Source: Burkholderiales bacterium Ga0077547
Lineage (GTDB): Bacteria > Pseudomonadota > Gammaproteobacteria > Burkholderiales > Burkholderiaceae_C
Assembly (NCBI GenBank): GCA_001464195.1
Contig: LNEY01000024.1
Location: 1 to 50,936 of the forward strand
Length of the DNA stretch: 50,936 nt
Direction of reading: 5' to 3'
Both the position numbers and the translations under genes were made by a program. Below the pieces are notes generated by a model. That model saw only the letters and a list, made by a program, of their open reading frames with translations. It was not told where the DNA came from and ran no database searches. Positions 25,149 through 34,904 of the stretch are shown here, piece after piece (positions within the stretch are counted from its first letter, which is position 1; every line of letters begins with the position of its first letter).

Positions 25149-26306
25149 ATGGACCGCGTTGATTGCATCGTGGTCGGGGCCGGCGTCGTCGGGCTGGCCT
25201 GCGCGCGTGCCATCGCGCAAGCCGGGCTGGACGTGGTGATCGTCGAGCGAGAGGCGGCCTATGGCACCGGGGTGTCGGCGCGCAACAGCGAGGTCATCCA
25301 CGCCGGCCTCTACTACCCGACCGGAAGCCGCAAGGCGTTGTGGTGCGTGCGCGGCTCGCGGCTGCTGTACGAGTACTGCACCGAACGCGGCATCTCGCAC
25401 CGCCGCTGCGGCAAGCTGGTGGTCGCGACGCGCGAGGCCGATGTGGCAACGCTCGACGCCTTGCACGCCAAGGGCGTGGCCAATGGTGTCAGCGACCTGC
25501 AGTGGCTGACGCGCTCCCAGGCACTGGCGCTCGAACCGGAGTTGCAGTGCGCGGCGGCCTTGTGGTCTCCGGCGAGCGGCATCGTTGACAGCCACGGCCT
25601 GATGACCTCGCTGCTCGGTGACGCCGAAGCGGCCGGTGCACTGCTGGCGGTGACCAACGACGTGGTCCATGCCATGCGCGATGGCGATGGATGGCAGGTC
25701 ACGGTTCGCGAGACGGGTGGTCTCGATCGGGCGGCCAGAGTCGATTTCACGTTGCAGGCTCGCTGGGTCGTCAACGCCGCAGGCCTGGACGCCCAGGCGG
25801 TCGCCGCCTTGATGGAGGGCTTTCCAGCGGCCGCGATCCCCTCGCGCCATCTGGCCAAGGGGCATTACTTTTCACTCACCGGTCGCGCGCCGTTCTCGCG
25901 GCTGATCTACCCCATGCCAAGCGATGGCGGCCTGGGCGTGCACCTGACGCTGGACCTGGGCGGCCAGGCCAAGTTCGGGCCCGATGTGGAGTGGATCGAC
26001 GACATCACCACCGCCGCCGACCTCGGTCGCGACCTCGACTACACCGTCGATGCGGGTCGTGCTGACGCATTTGCAGCCGAAGTCCGCCGCTACTGGCCGC
26101 GCCTGCCCGATGGCGCGCTCGCACCGGCTTACAGCGGCATCCGGCCGAAGCTGAGCGGCCCGGGCCAACCTGCGGCCGACTTTGGGCTTCAGGGTCCAGC
26201 CGAGCACGGCTGCGCGGGTGTGGTTCAGCTGTTCGGCATCGAATCGCCGGGCCTCACCGCATCGCTGGCCATCGGTGAGGTGGTGGCCGGGATCGTCAGC
26301 GCCTAG
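25149..26306 (+). CDS. FAD-dependent oxidoreductase, L-2-hydroxyglutarate oxidase (LhgO)-like
   Basis: DAO-family flavoprotein of 385 aa. The FAD-binding GxGxxG is at 10-15 ([10 protein letters not shown]), followed by [15 protein letters not shown], a hallmark of L-2-hydroxyglutarate dehydrogenase/oxidase relatives. KGHYFSL and [10 protein letters not shown] near the end also fit that group. It would oxidise a 2-hydroxy acid to the 2-oxo acid and pass electrons to oxygen or quinone. ATG 25149 lies 7 bases after the chrA stop. Substrate identity is a guess from family motifs; glycerol-3-phosphate or other 2-hydroxy acids remain possible. Confidence 0.85.
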   Translation: MDRVDCIVVGAGVVGLACARAIAQAGLDVVIVEREAAYGTGVSARNSEVIHAGLYYPTGSRKALWCVRGSRLLYEYCTERGISHRRCGKLVVATREADVATLDALHAKGVANGVSDLQWLTRSQALALEPELQCAAALWSPASGIVDSHGLMTSLLGDAEAAGALLAVTNDVVHAMRDGDGWQVTVRETGGLDRAARVDFTLQARWVVNAAGLDAQAVAALMEGFPAAAIPSRHLAKGHYFSLTGRAPFSRLIYPMPSDGGLGVHLTLDLGGQAKFGPDVEWIDDITTAADLGRDLDYTVDAGRADAFAAEVRRYWPRLPDGALAPAYSGIRPKLSGPGQPAADFGLQGPAEHGCAGVVQLFGIESPGLTASLAIGEVVAGIVSA

Positions 26307-26481
26307 CCGCCCGATTGCGGCCACGCCCACTCGACGCCCCGGAAAGCACCTGGTTTTGCCCGCATTCGGGTCGACTGCAGCAGGGCCCCGTCGGTAACAT
26401 CGCGGCTGAGTTCAACCAGCGTCGCATGACACCTCACCCACCCGCTGTCGATTGTTCCGGCTTCCGACGGAGCGCCTGCTG

Positions 26482-27582
26482 ATGATGGTGCTGCCCTCCG
26501 GATTGCCGGGCAGTGAGGTGACGCTTTCTGGTGACAGCGCTGCGCCATTTGCCCGTCGCCGCGGCGACGCCGTACCGTTGATCCATACGGGCGCAACGCC
26601 GACGATTCCTGCCGCAGCACCCCTCGTGGTGCCGACCCTGTCGCTGCTGCTGGTCGATGACGACCCCGGCATCGTGCAGGTGTTGGGTCGCATGCTGTGC
26701 GGGCTGGGTCATCTGCGCTTCGCGCTGTCTGGCCACGATGCGCTGCGCCTGGCCAGAGAGTCGGCGCCCGATGTGGTGCTGGTCGATGCCGACATGCCCG
26801 GCATGAGCGGCTTCGAGTTCTGCGCGCTGATGAAGGCCGATCCACAACTGGCCGAAGTGCCGGTGATCTTCGTGTCCAGCCGTGGCGAGGTCGAGACCGA
26901 GGTCGCTGCCTTTGCCGCCGGCGCGGCCGATTTCATCCGCAAACCGCCGGCCGCCGAGGTGGTGATGGTGCGGGTGCGCACGCAGTTGCGACTGAAGGCC
27001 ATGGCCGATGCATTGCGCCGCGCCGCCTTGGTGGACGGGCTCACCGGCGTCGCGAACCGGCGCCGCTTCGACGAGCAGTTGCAAAGCGAATGCGAGCGCG
27101 CGATGCGCGATGACGAACCGTTGTCACTGCTGATGATCGACGTCGACCACTTCAAGCGCTACAACGACCGATACGGCCATCCCGCGGGCGATCTCTGCCT
27201 GCAGCAAGTGGCCACCGCCGTCCAAGGCCTGGTGCGCCGCCCGGCCGATCACGTCGCTCGCTACGGTGGCGAGGAATTTGCGATGCTGTTGCCGCAAACC
27301 GATCTGTCCGGTGCGACCCATCTGGCCGAGCGCGTGGTTGCGGCGGTGGAAGCCCTGTGCATCCCGCACGAAGGTTCGCCGCCGCGCCGCGTGGTCACCG
27401 TCTCGGTTGGGGTGGCGTCGGCACGCCGCACGCCCGATGCGCATCACACCGCGCTGTCGGCCGAGGCGCTGATCGGCGCTGCCGATCAGGCACTTTATGC
27501 CGCCAAGGCCGCCGGCCGGTGCCAGTGTCAGACCTACCGTCCACCGATCGCCGCCAGCGACTCTGGTGGCTCCACCGGCTGA
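26482..27582 (+). CDS. Response regulator with GGDEF domain (PleD-like diguanylate cyclase)
   Basis: A 366-aa cytoplasmic protein with a receiver domain (about 55-170) joined to a GGDEF domain (about 200-355). The phosphoacceptor is Asp102 in VLVDADMPG. The cyclase active site is GGEEF at 262-266, and an RxxD inhibitory site (RPAD) is five residues before it. ATG 26482 is preceded by CGGAG; a TTG 30 bases upstream is in frame but less likely. It begins a run of four same-strand signalling genes, so phosphorylation by the hybrid kinase at 29458 is the obvious control. Output is cyclic di-GMP. Confidence 0.9.
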   Translation: MMVLPSGLPGSEVTLSGDSAAPFARRRGDAVPLIHTGATPTIPAAAPLVVPTLSLLLVDDDPGIVQVLGRMLCGLGHLRFALSGHDALRLARESAPDVVLVDADMPGMSGFEFCALMKADPQLAEVPVIFVSSRGEVETEVAAFAAGAADFIRKPPAAEVVMVRVRTQLRLKAMADALRRAALVDGLTGVANRRRFDEQLQSECERAMRDDEPLSLLMIDVDHFKRYNDRYGHPAGDLCLQQVATAVQGLVRRPADHVARYGGEEFAMLLPQTDLSGATHLAERVVAAVEALCIPHEGSPPRRVVTVSVGVASARRTPDAHHTALSAEALIGAADQALYAAKAAGRCQCQTYRPPIAASDSGGSTG

Positions 27583-27621
27583 GTAACGATGCGGCCGATC
27601 TCTGATCACTGAGGTAAAGCC

Positions 27622-28455
27622 ATGGCCGAGATCCAAATTGACCGCGAGCCCACCATCCTGATCGTCGATGACGATGCAGGGGCGATCCAGGTGCTCGGCC
27701 GCATGCTGGCGGGCTTCGGCCGTCTGCGTTTTGCGACGCGCGGCGAGGACGCGCTGAGCCTGTCCCGCCAGGCGGTGCCTGATCTGGTGCTGCTCGACGA
27801 GGGGATGCCAGGCCTCAGCGGCTTCGACGTGTGCCGAGCGATGAAGGCCGACCCCACGTTGGCTCATGTGCCGGTGATCTTCATCACCAGTTTCAACCAT
27901 CCGGACTTCGAGGCCCAGGCGCTGCGCCTGGGCGCGGTCGACTTCATCACGAAGCCCTGTGTCGCTGACGTGCTGCAGGCCCGTGTGCGCAGGGCTCTGC
28001 GTGGGCAGCCCCATGCCGACGCCGCGCTGCGCGCCCAGCGCGAACAGTGGCAGCCGCTCGACGACAGCCGCGTCGCAGACATCGTTGCCGCGGCCGCCGA
28101 TGCGGTCGTCAGCCTCGACGCTGCAGGCCGCATCGTGCTGATCAATGCAGCCGCCTGCCGTCTGTTGGGTGTCTCGCCCGGGCAGGCCCTTGGCGCCCCG
28201 GCGCGACAACGCTTGCCTTTTCTCGACACGTTGCTGGTGCGGGCCGCGACGGACCCCGCCACGTTGGACCGCGAAACATGGACGCTGGCGCGAGCCGACG
28301 GCCGCGCGTGTGCGGTGGAGGCGTCGCTGTCGTGTCTGGGCGAGGGCACAGATCAGATCACCACGCTGATGCTGCGCGATGTCACGCAGCGATTGCGGCT
28401 GACACTAGCACACGCCGACGCGCCGGGCCAGCACCCGCCGGAGCTGCGGACATGA
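27622..28455 (+). CDS. Response regulator with receiver and PAS domains
   Basis: Protein of 277 aa with an N-terminal receiver (about 10-130, Asp59 in LLDEGMPG, Lys in FITKPC) closely similar in wording to the receiver of the preceding gene. A PAS domain follows (about 145-265; ADAVVSLDAAGRIVLINAAA). There is no enzymatic or DNA-binding output domain. It may relay or tune signals by protein contact, or act as a phosphate sink for the kinase at 29458. It lies 39 bases after the PleD-like gene, and its stop overlaps the next ATG. The similar receivers suggest local duplication. Confidence 0.85.
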   Translation: MAEIQIDREPTILIVDDDAGAIQVLGRMLAGFGRLRFATRGEDALSLSRQAVPDLVLLDEGMPGLSGFDVCRAMKADPTLAHVPVIFITSFNHPDFEAQALRLGAVDFITKPCVADVLQARVRRALRGQPHADAALRAQREQWQPLDDSRVADIVAAAADAVVSLDAAGRIVLINAAACRLLGVSPGQALGAPARQRLPFLDTLLVRAATDPATLDRETWTLARADGRACAVEASLSCLGEGTDQITTLMLRDVTQRLRLTLAHADAPGQHPPELRT

Positions 28456-29441
28456 GCGCGCTGATCCGCCGGGTCGCCATCGCCTTGTTACGGTCGGCGT
28501 TGGCGGTGCTGGCGCTGGGGGCAGCCGCTGCCGCACCGGCAGCACCGCTGACGCTGGCCATCGCTGACACGCCGCTGTTCGCCCCCGCTCTGATCGCCGA
28601 GGCCCAGGGCTACTACCGCGGCGAAGGGCTGGACATCAAGATCGTGCATTGCGTCAACGGCAAGCGCTGCCTGCAACACCTGACCGACGGCGAGGCACAG
28701 GTGGCGACCGTGGCCGACACGCCGATCGTCATGGCCGCTCACGCCGGTTCGCGTTTCGACATCGTCGCCACGTTCGGCACTTCCCGCGAGAACCGCTTGA
28801 TCGGCCGTACCGACCGCGGTGTCCGCACGGTGGCCGACCTGAAGGGCAAGCGGATCGGCTTCGTCAAGGGCACCACCGGGCACTACTTCACCAACACATT
28901 CCTCGTCTTCAACAACATCGATCCGCGGTCCGTGACCATGGTGCCGCTGGAGGCTGGCGAGATGATCACGCAGCTGGTGGAGGGGCGCATCGACGCGGCC
29001 GGGCTGTACCAGCCGCATGCCCACTACGCAGCCATGAAGCTCGGGAACAACGCGGTGGTGCTCCCCAGCCCGCGCTTCTACACCGTCACCGCCAACCTGG
29101 TCAGCGTGCCAGCGGCCGCCGGCTTGGCCGACGGTGATCTGGTGAAAATCCTGCGCGCACTGAAGCGCGCCTGCGCGTTCATCGATGAGCAGCCGATGCA
29201 GGCCAAGGCCACGCTGGCGGCCCGGCTGCATGTCGATGCGGCCCTGATCGATGCGAGCTGGAGCGATTACGACTACCGCTTGCGGCTGGACCAGTCGCTG
29301 ATCACGGGGCTGGAAGCCGAGTCACGCTGGGCGCTGCGCGAGGCACTGGTGCCCAGGGGACCGGTGCCCGACTACCTGGAACGCATGCGCCTCGGCCCCC
29401 TGCGAACGGTCGATCAGCGCGCGGTGTCCATCGTCAATTGA
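28452..29441 (+). CDS. Periplasmic ABC-type substrate-binding protein (NMT1/SsuA-like), probable kinase partner
   Basis: Secreted protein of 329 aa with a typical signal peptide (hydrophobic core near 8-28, cleavage near APAAP). It then shows the periplasmic-binding fold of the taurine/nitrate/thiamine-precursor group: TLAIADTPLFAPALIAEAQGYY, the hinge region around TVADTPIVMAAHAG, DLKGKRIGF and GRIDAAGLYQP. No permease or ATPase genes are adjacent. It overlaps the receiver-PAS gene (ATGA) and precedes a hybrid histidine kinase by 16 bases. A role as the ligand sensor that talks to the kinase is likely. The ligand is not readable from the sequence. Confidence 0.85.
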   Translation: MSALIRRVAIALLRSALAVLALGAAAAAPAAPLTLAIADTPLFAPALIAEAQGYYRGEGLDIKIVHCVNGKRCLQHLTDGEAQVATVADTPIVMAAHAGSRFDIVATFGTSRENRLIGRTDRGVRTVADLKGKRIGFVKGTTGHYFTNTFLVFNNIDPRSVTMVPLEAGEMITQLVEGRIDAAGLYQPHAHYAAMKLGNNAVVLPSPRFYTVTANLVSVPAAAGLADGDLVKILRALKRACAFIDEQPMQAKATLAARLHVDAALIDASWSDYDYRLRLDQSLITGLEAESRWALREALVPRGPVPDYLERMRLGPLRTVDQRAVSIVN

Positions 29442-29457
29442 TCGAGCCTGAGCGATC

Positions 29458-32109
29458 ATGCGCCTGAAAATTGTCCTGACAGCCTGCGTCGGGATCGCGT
29501 TGGTGGCGGTGACCACCCGCATCGCCTCGATCGCGCTGGACCTGCAGGTGGCCGCCACGCTGGACCGCCAGCGCATCGAGACCGACATCATCACCCGCGA
29601 CGCCGCTGGGCTGCTGGTGCTGACCCAGGACTACGCCCTGCATGCCAGCCCACGCGCGGTGCGGCAGTGGAAGGCGACACACCGCGAGCTGACGGCCACG
29701 CTGCAGGACTACATCGCCATCGGACCGATCCAGGCCGAGGAAGCCAGGGAGCTGCTGGACATCGCGCGCAGCCTGCAGCCGCTGTTTGACGGGCTGCAAC
29801 TGGCGAAGGCAGAGTCGGCCAGTGAGGCAAGCAGCGAGCGCCGCGAGACCCTCACCGACCAATTGATTAACGAGACCCGGCGTATCAGCGATGGTGCATT
29901 CGACATTTCCCACAACGTGCTGGAGCGCCGACGTGCAGCCAATGCGGCGCAGCGCTTGCAGGCGGTGGCCACCCAGGGCGTGTTGCTGGCGGTGACGCTG
30001 CTGCTGGCCTGGCTGCTGTGGCGGCGTGTTCTGCAGCCGATTGCCTCATTGCAGGCGGTGGCTGAATCGGTCGAGGCGGGTGACCTGACGGCACGGACGC
30101 GCTACCGAGGCCGTGACGAACTGGGCCGCTTGTCCCAGGCCTTCGACACGATGGTCACGGTGTTGCAGGAGCGCGCTGCGGCGCTGCTGTCGACCAATGC
30201 CGCACTGCTTCAGGCCAAGCGGCAGGCCGATTCCGCCAATGTCGCCAAGAGTGCGTTCCTGGCCAACATGAGCCACGAGATTCGCACCCCGATGAATGCG
30301 GTGGTCGGCCTGTCGTACCTGCTGCAGAAGACCGCGCTCGACAACGATCAACGGGACCTGCTGGGCAAGATCGGTGTGGCCAGTCGCTCGCTGCTCGACG
30401 TGATCAACGATGTGCTCGACCTGTCGAAGATCGAGGCCGGCGAGATGGCCCTGGAGCCCACGGATTTCGATCCGCTCGCGCTGCTCGAAGAGATCGCCGG
30501 CCTGATGCAGGTGAAGGCGATGGAGCGGGGGCTGTTGCTGGTCGTCGATGTGGCGCCAGCGCTGCCCCGCGGCCTGAAGGGCGACGCGATGCGGCTGCGC
30601 CAGATCCTGATCAATCTGCTGGACAACGCCATCAAGTTCACCGAGCGCGGGCAGGTGCGTCTGAATGTCGAAATGCTCGATGCGCCACCCCCCACCGACG
30701 CCTCGCAGGCGATGGTGCGTTTCACCGTGGAAGACACAGGCATCGGTATCGCGCCAGATGCGCTCGAGCGCCTGTATGCGCCCTTCGCGCAGGCCGATGT
30801 GTCGACCACGCGGCGCTTCGGTGGCACGGGCCTGGGTCTGTCCATCGTCAAGCGACTCGCCGAGATGATGAACGGCCGCATCCACGCCAGCAGCCAGGTT
30901 GGCGTGGGCAGCCGCTTTGAGCTGACGCTGCCCTTCGCTGCCGCCAGTGCCGAATTCGCTGAGCAGGCCAAGCGGGCCAGGGTTGATAGCGCGGGCGTGG
31001 CCATGCTGCAGGGGGCTCGGGTGCTGGTGGTTGACGACAGCACCATCAATCTCGAAGTCGCTCAGCGGGTCCTCGAAGGCGAGGGCGCGGAGGTGACGGT
31101 GGCGCACCACGGCGAGGAGGCGGTCGAGTGGCTGCGCGCGAACCCTCAAGGTGTCGATGCGGTGCTGATGGACGTGCAGATGCCGGTGCTCGACGGCCTG
31201 GGCGCCAGCGGGCGCATCCGCAACGAGCTGGGCTTGCGCGCATTGCCCATCGTCGCGTTGACCGCTGGTGCCCTGCTCAGCGAGCGGCAACGTGCACTCG
31301 ACGCCGGGATGGACGATTTCATCCCCAAGCCTTTTGACCCACCGGCCATGGTCGGCCTGCTGCGCCGGCGCATCGAGGCGGCACGCGGTTCGAGCCTGCC
31401 GATCGGCACACGGGGGCGCCCGATCGCGAACGCAGAGGTCGCACCATCGAACTGGCCTGTGATATCCGGCATCGATGTGGCCGCTGCGCGCGTCCGGCTC
31501 GATGGCGATCTGATACTTTTCAACCGACTGCTGCGCCGACTGTGCGACGAGTTCGGTGACCTCGCTGTGATCGATGTGCGCACACTGCGTCCGACCGACC
31601 GGCTCGCCCTGGTCGCCCGGATGCACAAACTGGTCGGCAGCGCCGGTGTACTCAGCGCCACCGGCGTACAGGCCGCGGCGGCAGCAGCCGAGCGCGCCTG
31701 GCGCGCCGAGGGCGGCGATGCACCGGATGGGCTCATGGCTCCTGATGCGACCGAAGCCAGCGCGGCATCGCCGTCAGCCACCTTCGCAGCCTTGGTTGGC
31801 GCATTGCGGCAGTTGATGCAGGCGAGCGAGCCCTGGCTGTCAGAGTTGGGCGAGGATCAGAGCCGTGCGCCGATGGGGGGTGAACCGGAGCCACTCGATC
31901 TGCAAGCCTGCGCCGAACTTCAGACGCTGTTGCAGCGTCAGGACCTGGCCGCGCTCGTGCGCTTCGCCACGTTGGCGCCTGCGTTGCGCCGAGCCTGGCA
32001 TCCGCAGCGTTTCGCCGCGCTGCAATCGGCGGTGGACCGACTCGATTTTCCTGCCGCGCTGACACTGATGGCGGCGACCGACAGCCCCCTCGATCCACCC
32101 GCATCTTGA
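29458..32109 (+). CDS. Hybrid sensor histidine kinase with receiver and HPt domains
   Basis: An 883-aa inner-membrane phosphorelay kinase. Order: N-terminal helix, short periplasmic domain (about 25-165), second helix (about 170-190), HAMP, HisKA, HATPase, receiver and a C-terminal HPt. The phosphorylated His273 is in [11 protein letters not shown]-binding motifs DNAIKFTE and [11 protein letters not shown] are intact. Receiver Asp572 lies in LMDVQMP, and HPt His723 in MHKLVGSAG. All three phosphotransfer sites are present, so a complete His-Asp-His relay can run to the response regulators encoded upstream. The small periplasmic domain fits docking of the binding protein encoded just before it. 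Confidence 0.92.
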   Translation: MRLKIVLTACVGIALVAVTTRIASIALDLQVAATLDRQRIETDIITRDAAGLLVLTQDYALHASPRAVRQWKATHRELTATLQDYIAIGPIQAEEARELLDIARSLQPLFDGLQLAKAESASEASSERRETLTDQLINETRRISDGAFDISHNVLERRRAANAAQRLQAVATQGVLLAVTLLLAWLLWRRVLQPIASLQAVAESVEAGDLTARTRYRGRDELGRLSQAFDTMVTVLQERAAALLSTNAALLQAKRQADSANVAKSAFLANMSHEIRTPMNAVVGLSYLLQKTALDNDQRDLLGKIGVASRSLLDVINDVLDLSKIEAGEMALEPTDFDPLALLEEIAGLMQVKAMERGLLLVVDVAPALPRGLKGDAMRLRQILINLLDNAIKFTERGQVRLNVEMLDAPPPTDASQAMVRFTVEDTGIGIAPDALERLYAPFAQADVSTTRRFGGTGLGLSIVKRLAEMMNGRIHASSQVGVGSRFELTLPFAAASAEFAEQAKRARVDSAGVAMLQGARVLVVDDSTINLEVAQRVLEGEGAEVTVAHHGEEAVEWLRANPQGVDAVLMDVQMPVLDGLGASGRIRNELGLRALPIVALTAGALLSERQRALDAGMDDFIPKPFDPPAMVGLLRRRIEAARGSSLPIGTRGRPIANAEVAPSNWPVISGIDVAAARVRLDGDLILFNRLLRRLCDEFGDLAVIDVRTLRPTDRLALVARMHKLVGSAGVLSATGVQAAAAAAERAWRAEGGDAPDGLMAPDATEASAASPSATFAALVGALRQLMQASEPWLSELGEDQSRAPMGGEPEPLDLQACAELQTLLQRQDLAALVRFATLAPALRRAWHPQRFAALQSAVDRLDFPAALTLMAATDSPLDPPAS

Positions 32110-32161
32110 GGGCGTTGCAGGCCGCCAGTGGCTGATCGTGACCGGTGCGGTCAGAGCGCGG

Positions 32162-32410
32162 TCATTCGCTGGTCGATGAGCCGGCGGTGCGCTTGATATC
32201 GCGCAGCATGAACAGGTAAAGCCCTTCGACTTTCTCTCGGGCCCACGGCGTCTTGCGCAGGAACTTCAGGCTCGATGAAACGCTCGGGTCGCTGGTGAAG
32301 CAGCGCACCGGGATGCGTGCTCCCAGTTCTGCCCAGCCGTAGTGGGCGACCAGCGCGGTCACGATGCCCTCAAGCGTGATGCCGTGCAGCGGATTGCGTG
32401 CCTGCTGCAT
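32162..32410 (-). CDS. VF530 family DNA-binding protein
   Basis: Small 82-aa protein of the VF530 (DUF2132) family, recognised from NPLHGITLEGIV near the N terminus, FTSDPSVSSSLKFLRKTPWAR in the middle and LYLFML near the end. Members bind DNA, but their cellular role is unclear. It starts 2 bases after the dctA stop on the same strand, so it is probably cotranscribed with it. Confidence 0.85.
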   Translation of the reverse strand: MQQARNPLHGITLEGIVTALVAHYGWAELGARIPVRCFTSDPSVSSSLKFLRKTPWAREKVEGLYLFMLRDIKRTAGSSTSE

Positions 32411-32412
32411 CG

Positions 32413-33744
32413 TCAGCGTGTGGGTGTGACCTGCATGTGCTGCTCGACGGGGTCGAGCACCGCCTCTGGCTCAGCCGCGTCGGCATCGGTCTCATTGTTC
32501 AGCCGCCGATTCATCTGATCCTTGTCCAGGTCACCGGTCCAACTGGCGACCACGAGGGTGGCAACGCCATTGCCGACCAGGTTGGTCAGCGCGCGCGCCT
32601 CCGACATGAAGCGGTCGATGCCCAGGATCAGTGCCAGCCCGGCCACCGGCACATGGCCCACCGCCGACAACGTGGCCGCCAGCACGATGAACCCGCTGCC
32701 GGTGACGCCGGCTGCGCCCTTGGAGGTGAGCAACAGCACCAGCAGCAGCGTGATCTGCTGCGTCACCGTCATGTCGGTGTTGGTGGCCTGCGCGATGAAC
32801 ACCGCGGCCATCGTCAGGTAGATCGAGGTGCCGTCGAGGTTGAACGAGTAGCCGGTCGGGATCACCAGCCCGACCACCGATTTCCGGGCGCCCAGGTTTT
32901 CCATCTTCGCCATCATTCGTGGCAGCACCGATTCGCTGGACGAGGTACCGAGCACGATCAACAGCTCCTCCTTGATGTAGCGGATGAACTTGAAGATCGA
33001 GAAGCCGTGAAACCGGGCGATCAGCCCCAGCACGACGACGATGAAGAGCAGGCAGGTCGCATAGAACGTGGCCATCAGCGCGCCGAGCGACACCAGTGAG
33101 CCGACGCCGTATTTGCCGATCGTGAAAGCCATCGCGCCGAACGCACCGATCGGGGCGACCTTCATGATCATGCCGACGATGCTGAACAGCAGGTGCGAGG
33201 TCTTCTCGATCAGGTCGAACACCAGCGTGCCGCGGCCACCGAACTTGTGCAGTGCGAAACCGAACATCACCGCGAACAGCAGCACCTGCAGGATCTCGCC
33301 CTTGGCGAAGGCGTCGACCACGGTGCTCGGGATCACGTTGAGCAGAAAGTCGGTGGTGCTCGCCATCTTGCCGGGCTCGGTATAGGCCGCGATGCCCTTG
33401 GTGTCGAGCGTGCTGACGTCGATGTTCATGCCGACGCCGGGCTTCACCAGGTTGATGATCAGCAGTCCCACCACCAAGGCGATCGAGCTGACGATTTCGA
33501 AGTACAGCAACGCCAAGCCGCCGGTCTTGCCGATCTTCTTCATGTCTTCCATGCCGGCGATACCGACGACCACCGTGCAGAAGATGATCGGCGCAATGAT
33601 CATCTTGATCAGCTTGATGAAACCGTCGCCCAAGGGCTTCATCGCCGCGCCAGTGTCGGGATAGAAGTGCCCGAGCAGCACGCCGATCACGATCGCGGTG
33701 ATCACCTGGAAGTACAGGGATTTGTAGAGCGGTTGCTTGGGCAT
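32413..33744 (-). CDS. dctA: C4-dicarboxylate/H+ or Na+ symporter DctA
   Basis: Sodium:dicarboxylate symporter of 443 aa, almost the same length as the E. coli protein and very similar throughout. It imports succinate, fumarate and malate across the inner membrane. Family markers include [14 protein letters not shown] sequence near residue 50, the serine-rich hairpin motif [24 protein letters not shown] and the C-terminal [17 protein letters not shown] 33744 is chosen over a GTG 9 bases upstream. An imperfectly placed inverted repeat, GTGTCG/CGACAC (33775-33792), lies just upstream and may be regulatory. No DctBD two-component system is next to it. Confidence 0.95.
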   Translation of the reverse strand: MPKQPLYKSLYFQVITAIVIGVLLGHFYPDTGAAMKPLGDGFIKLIKMIIAPIIFCTVVVGIAGMEDMKKIGKTGGLALLYFEIVSSIALVVGLLIINLVKPGVGMNIDVSTLDTKGIAAYTEPGKMASTTDFLLNVIPSTVVDAFAKGEILQVLLFAVMFGFALHKFGGRGTLVFDLIEKTSHLLFSIVGMIMKVAPIGAFGAMAFTIGKYGVGSLVSLGALMATFYATCLLFIVVVLGLIARFHGFSIFKFIRYIKEELLIVLGTSSSESVLPRMMAKMENLGARKSVVGLVIPTGYSFNLDGTSIYLTMAAVFIAQATNTDMTVTQQITLLLVLLLTSKGAAGVTGSGFIVLAATLSAVGHVPVAGLALILGIDRFMSEARALTNLVGNGVATLVVASWTGDLDKDQMNRRLNNETDADAAEPEAVLDPVEQHMQVTPTR

Positions 33745-33984
33745 GTGGGGCACCTGGGTTCGTCAACGGCCCTAGTGTCGCCGTATCGACACGGGATTTC
33801 GAGGGGTCACGCGCAACCCTGAAGCTTCGGCGCCACTGGGCGTGGCGTTCGTGTGCCCCGCTCAGCGTCGGGGTGCTGCGCGGGAACTTCTTGGTGCAGC
33901 GGTGCGCTCTGACGCTGCAGGGACAGGCGGCATTGGTATCGTCCTGGGTCCGCTGCTGTCCATCTGCCTGATTTTTCGATGTCC

Positions 33985-34875
33985 TTACCGAAGCCCGCCC
34001 TCGCCGATCGGCAGCAGCCGCATCACCTGCGGCGCGTGAGCGTGGTTCAGCGGGCCGTGCCCAGCGCCGGTGCGCGCGGTGGCACCGGCTGCAATCGATG
34101 CCAGCACATAGGTTCGCGCTTCGGCGACCGCTTGCGGCAGGCTGAGCCCGAGCGCCAGGTGCGCCGCAATGGCCGACGACAGGGTGCAACCGGTGCCGTG
34201 GACATTGCGACTGGCGATGCGCGGCGATGCCCAGCGTTGCGTGCTGCCATGATCCCCGCTCGTCGCCAGCACGTCGACCACCTCGTCACTGGCCAAATGC
34301 CCACCCTTGAGCAGCACCGCTGGCGCGCCGAGGGCCAGCAGGTCGCGCGTGGCGCTGTCGAACTCGGCCGCATGGTTGATGGGCCGGCCCAGCAGCAGAG
34401 CGGCCTCGTCCAGGTTGGGCGTGATCAGCGTTGCGCGGTCAAACAACTCTTTCACCAGCACCTGCACCGTTTCCTGCGCCATCAGCCGATCGCCGCTGGT
34501 GGCCACCATCACCGGGTCGAGCACCACGTGGGCGATGCGGTAGTCGTCCAGGGCCTGCGCCACCACGGCGACGACCTCCGGCGAGTGCAGCATGCCGATC
34601 TTGATCGCATCGGCGCCGATGTCGTCCAGCACGGCACGAATCTGCGCGCGCAGCACGTCGGGTGGCACGCCGTGGATCGCGTTGACGCCCAAGGTGTTCT
34701 GCGCGGTGATGGCCGTGATCGCCGTCATGCCGTAGCAGCCCAAGGCGCTGAAGGTTTTCAGATCGGCCTGGATGCCGGCACCGCCGCCGCTGTCGGAGCC
34801 CGCGATCGACAGCACGCGGGCATAGCGAAAGCCTGGGGGCAGGGCACTGGCGTCGGTGGCGGGGTCGCGGGTCAT
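33985..34875 (-). CDS. thiD: Hydroxymethylpyrimidine/phosphomethylpyrimidine kinase ThiD
   Basis: Kinase of 296 aa that phosphorylates hydroxymethylpyrimidine (phosphate) to the diphosphate for thiamine synthesis. Motifs are SIAGSDSGGGAGIQADLKTF near residue 25, DAIKIGMLHS, VVLDPVMVATSGD and the C-terminal anion-hole GTGCTLSSA. Start ATG 34875 is 29 bases from the start of thiO on the other strand, so the two thiamine units share a short divergent promoter region. No thiamine riboswitch fits in that gap. Confidence 0.94.
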   Translation of the reverse strand: MTRDPATDASALPPGFRYARVLSIAGSDSGGGAGIQADLKTFSALGCYGMTAITAITAQNTLGVNAIHGVPPDVLRAQIRAVLDDIGADAIKIGMLHSPEVVAVVAQALDDYRIAHVVLDPVMVATSGDRLMAQETVQVLVKELFDRATLITPNLDEAALLLGRPINHAAEFDSATRDLLALGAPAVLLKGGHLASDEVVDVLATSGDHGSTQRWASPRIASRNVHGTGCTLSSAIAAHLALGLSLPQAVAEARTYVLASIAAGATARTGAGHGPLNHAHAPQVMRLLPIGEGGLR

Positions 34876-34904
34876 GTCGAAAATTATGCGGCGAGGGTCA
34901 CGGC

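Noticed and set aside
34876..34904. TPP riboswitch between thiD and thiO
   Set aside because: The gap is only 29 bases, and no CTGAGA-type conserved core is present.
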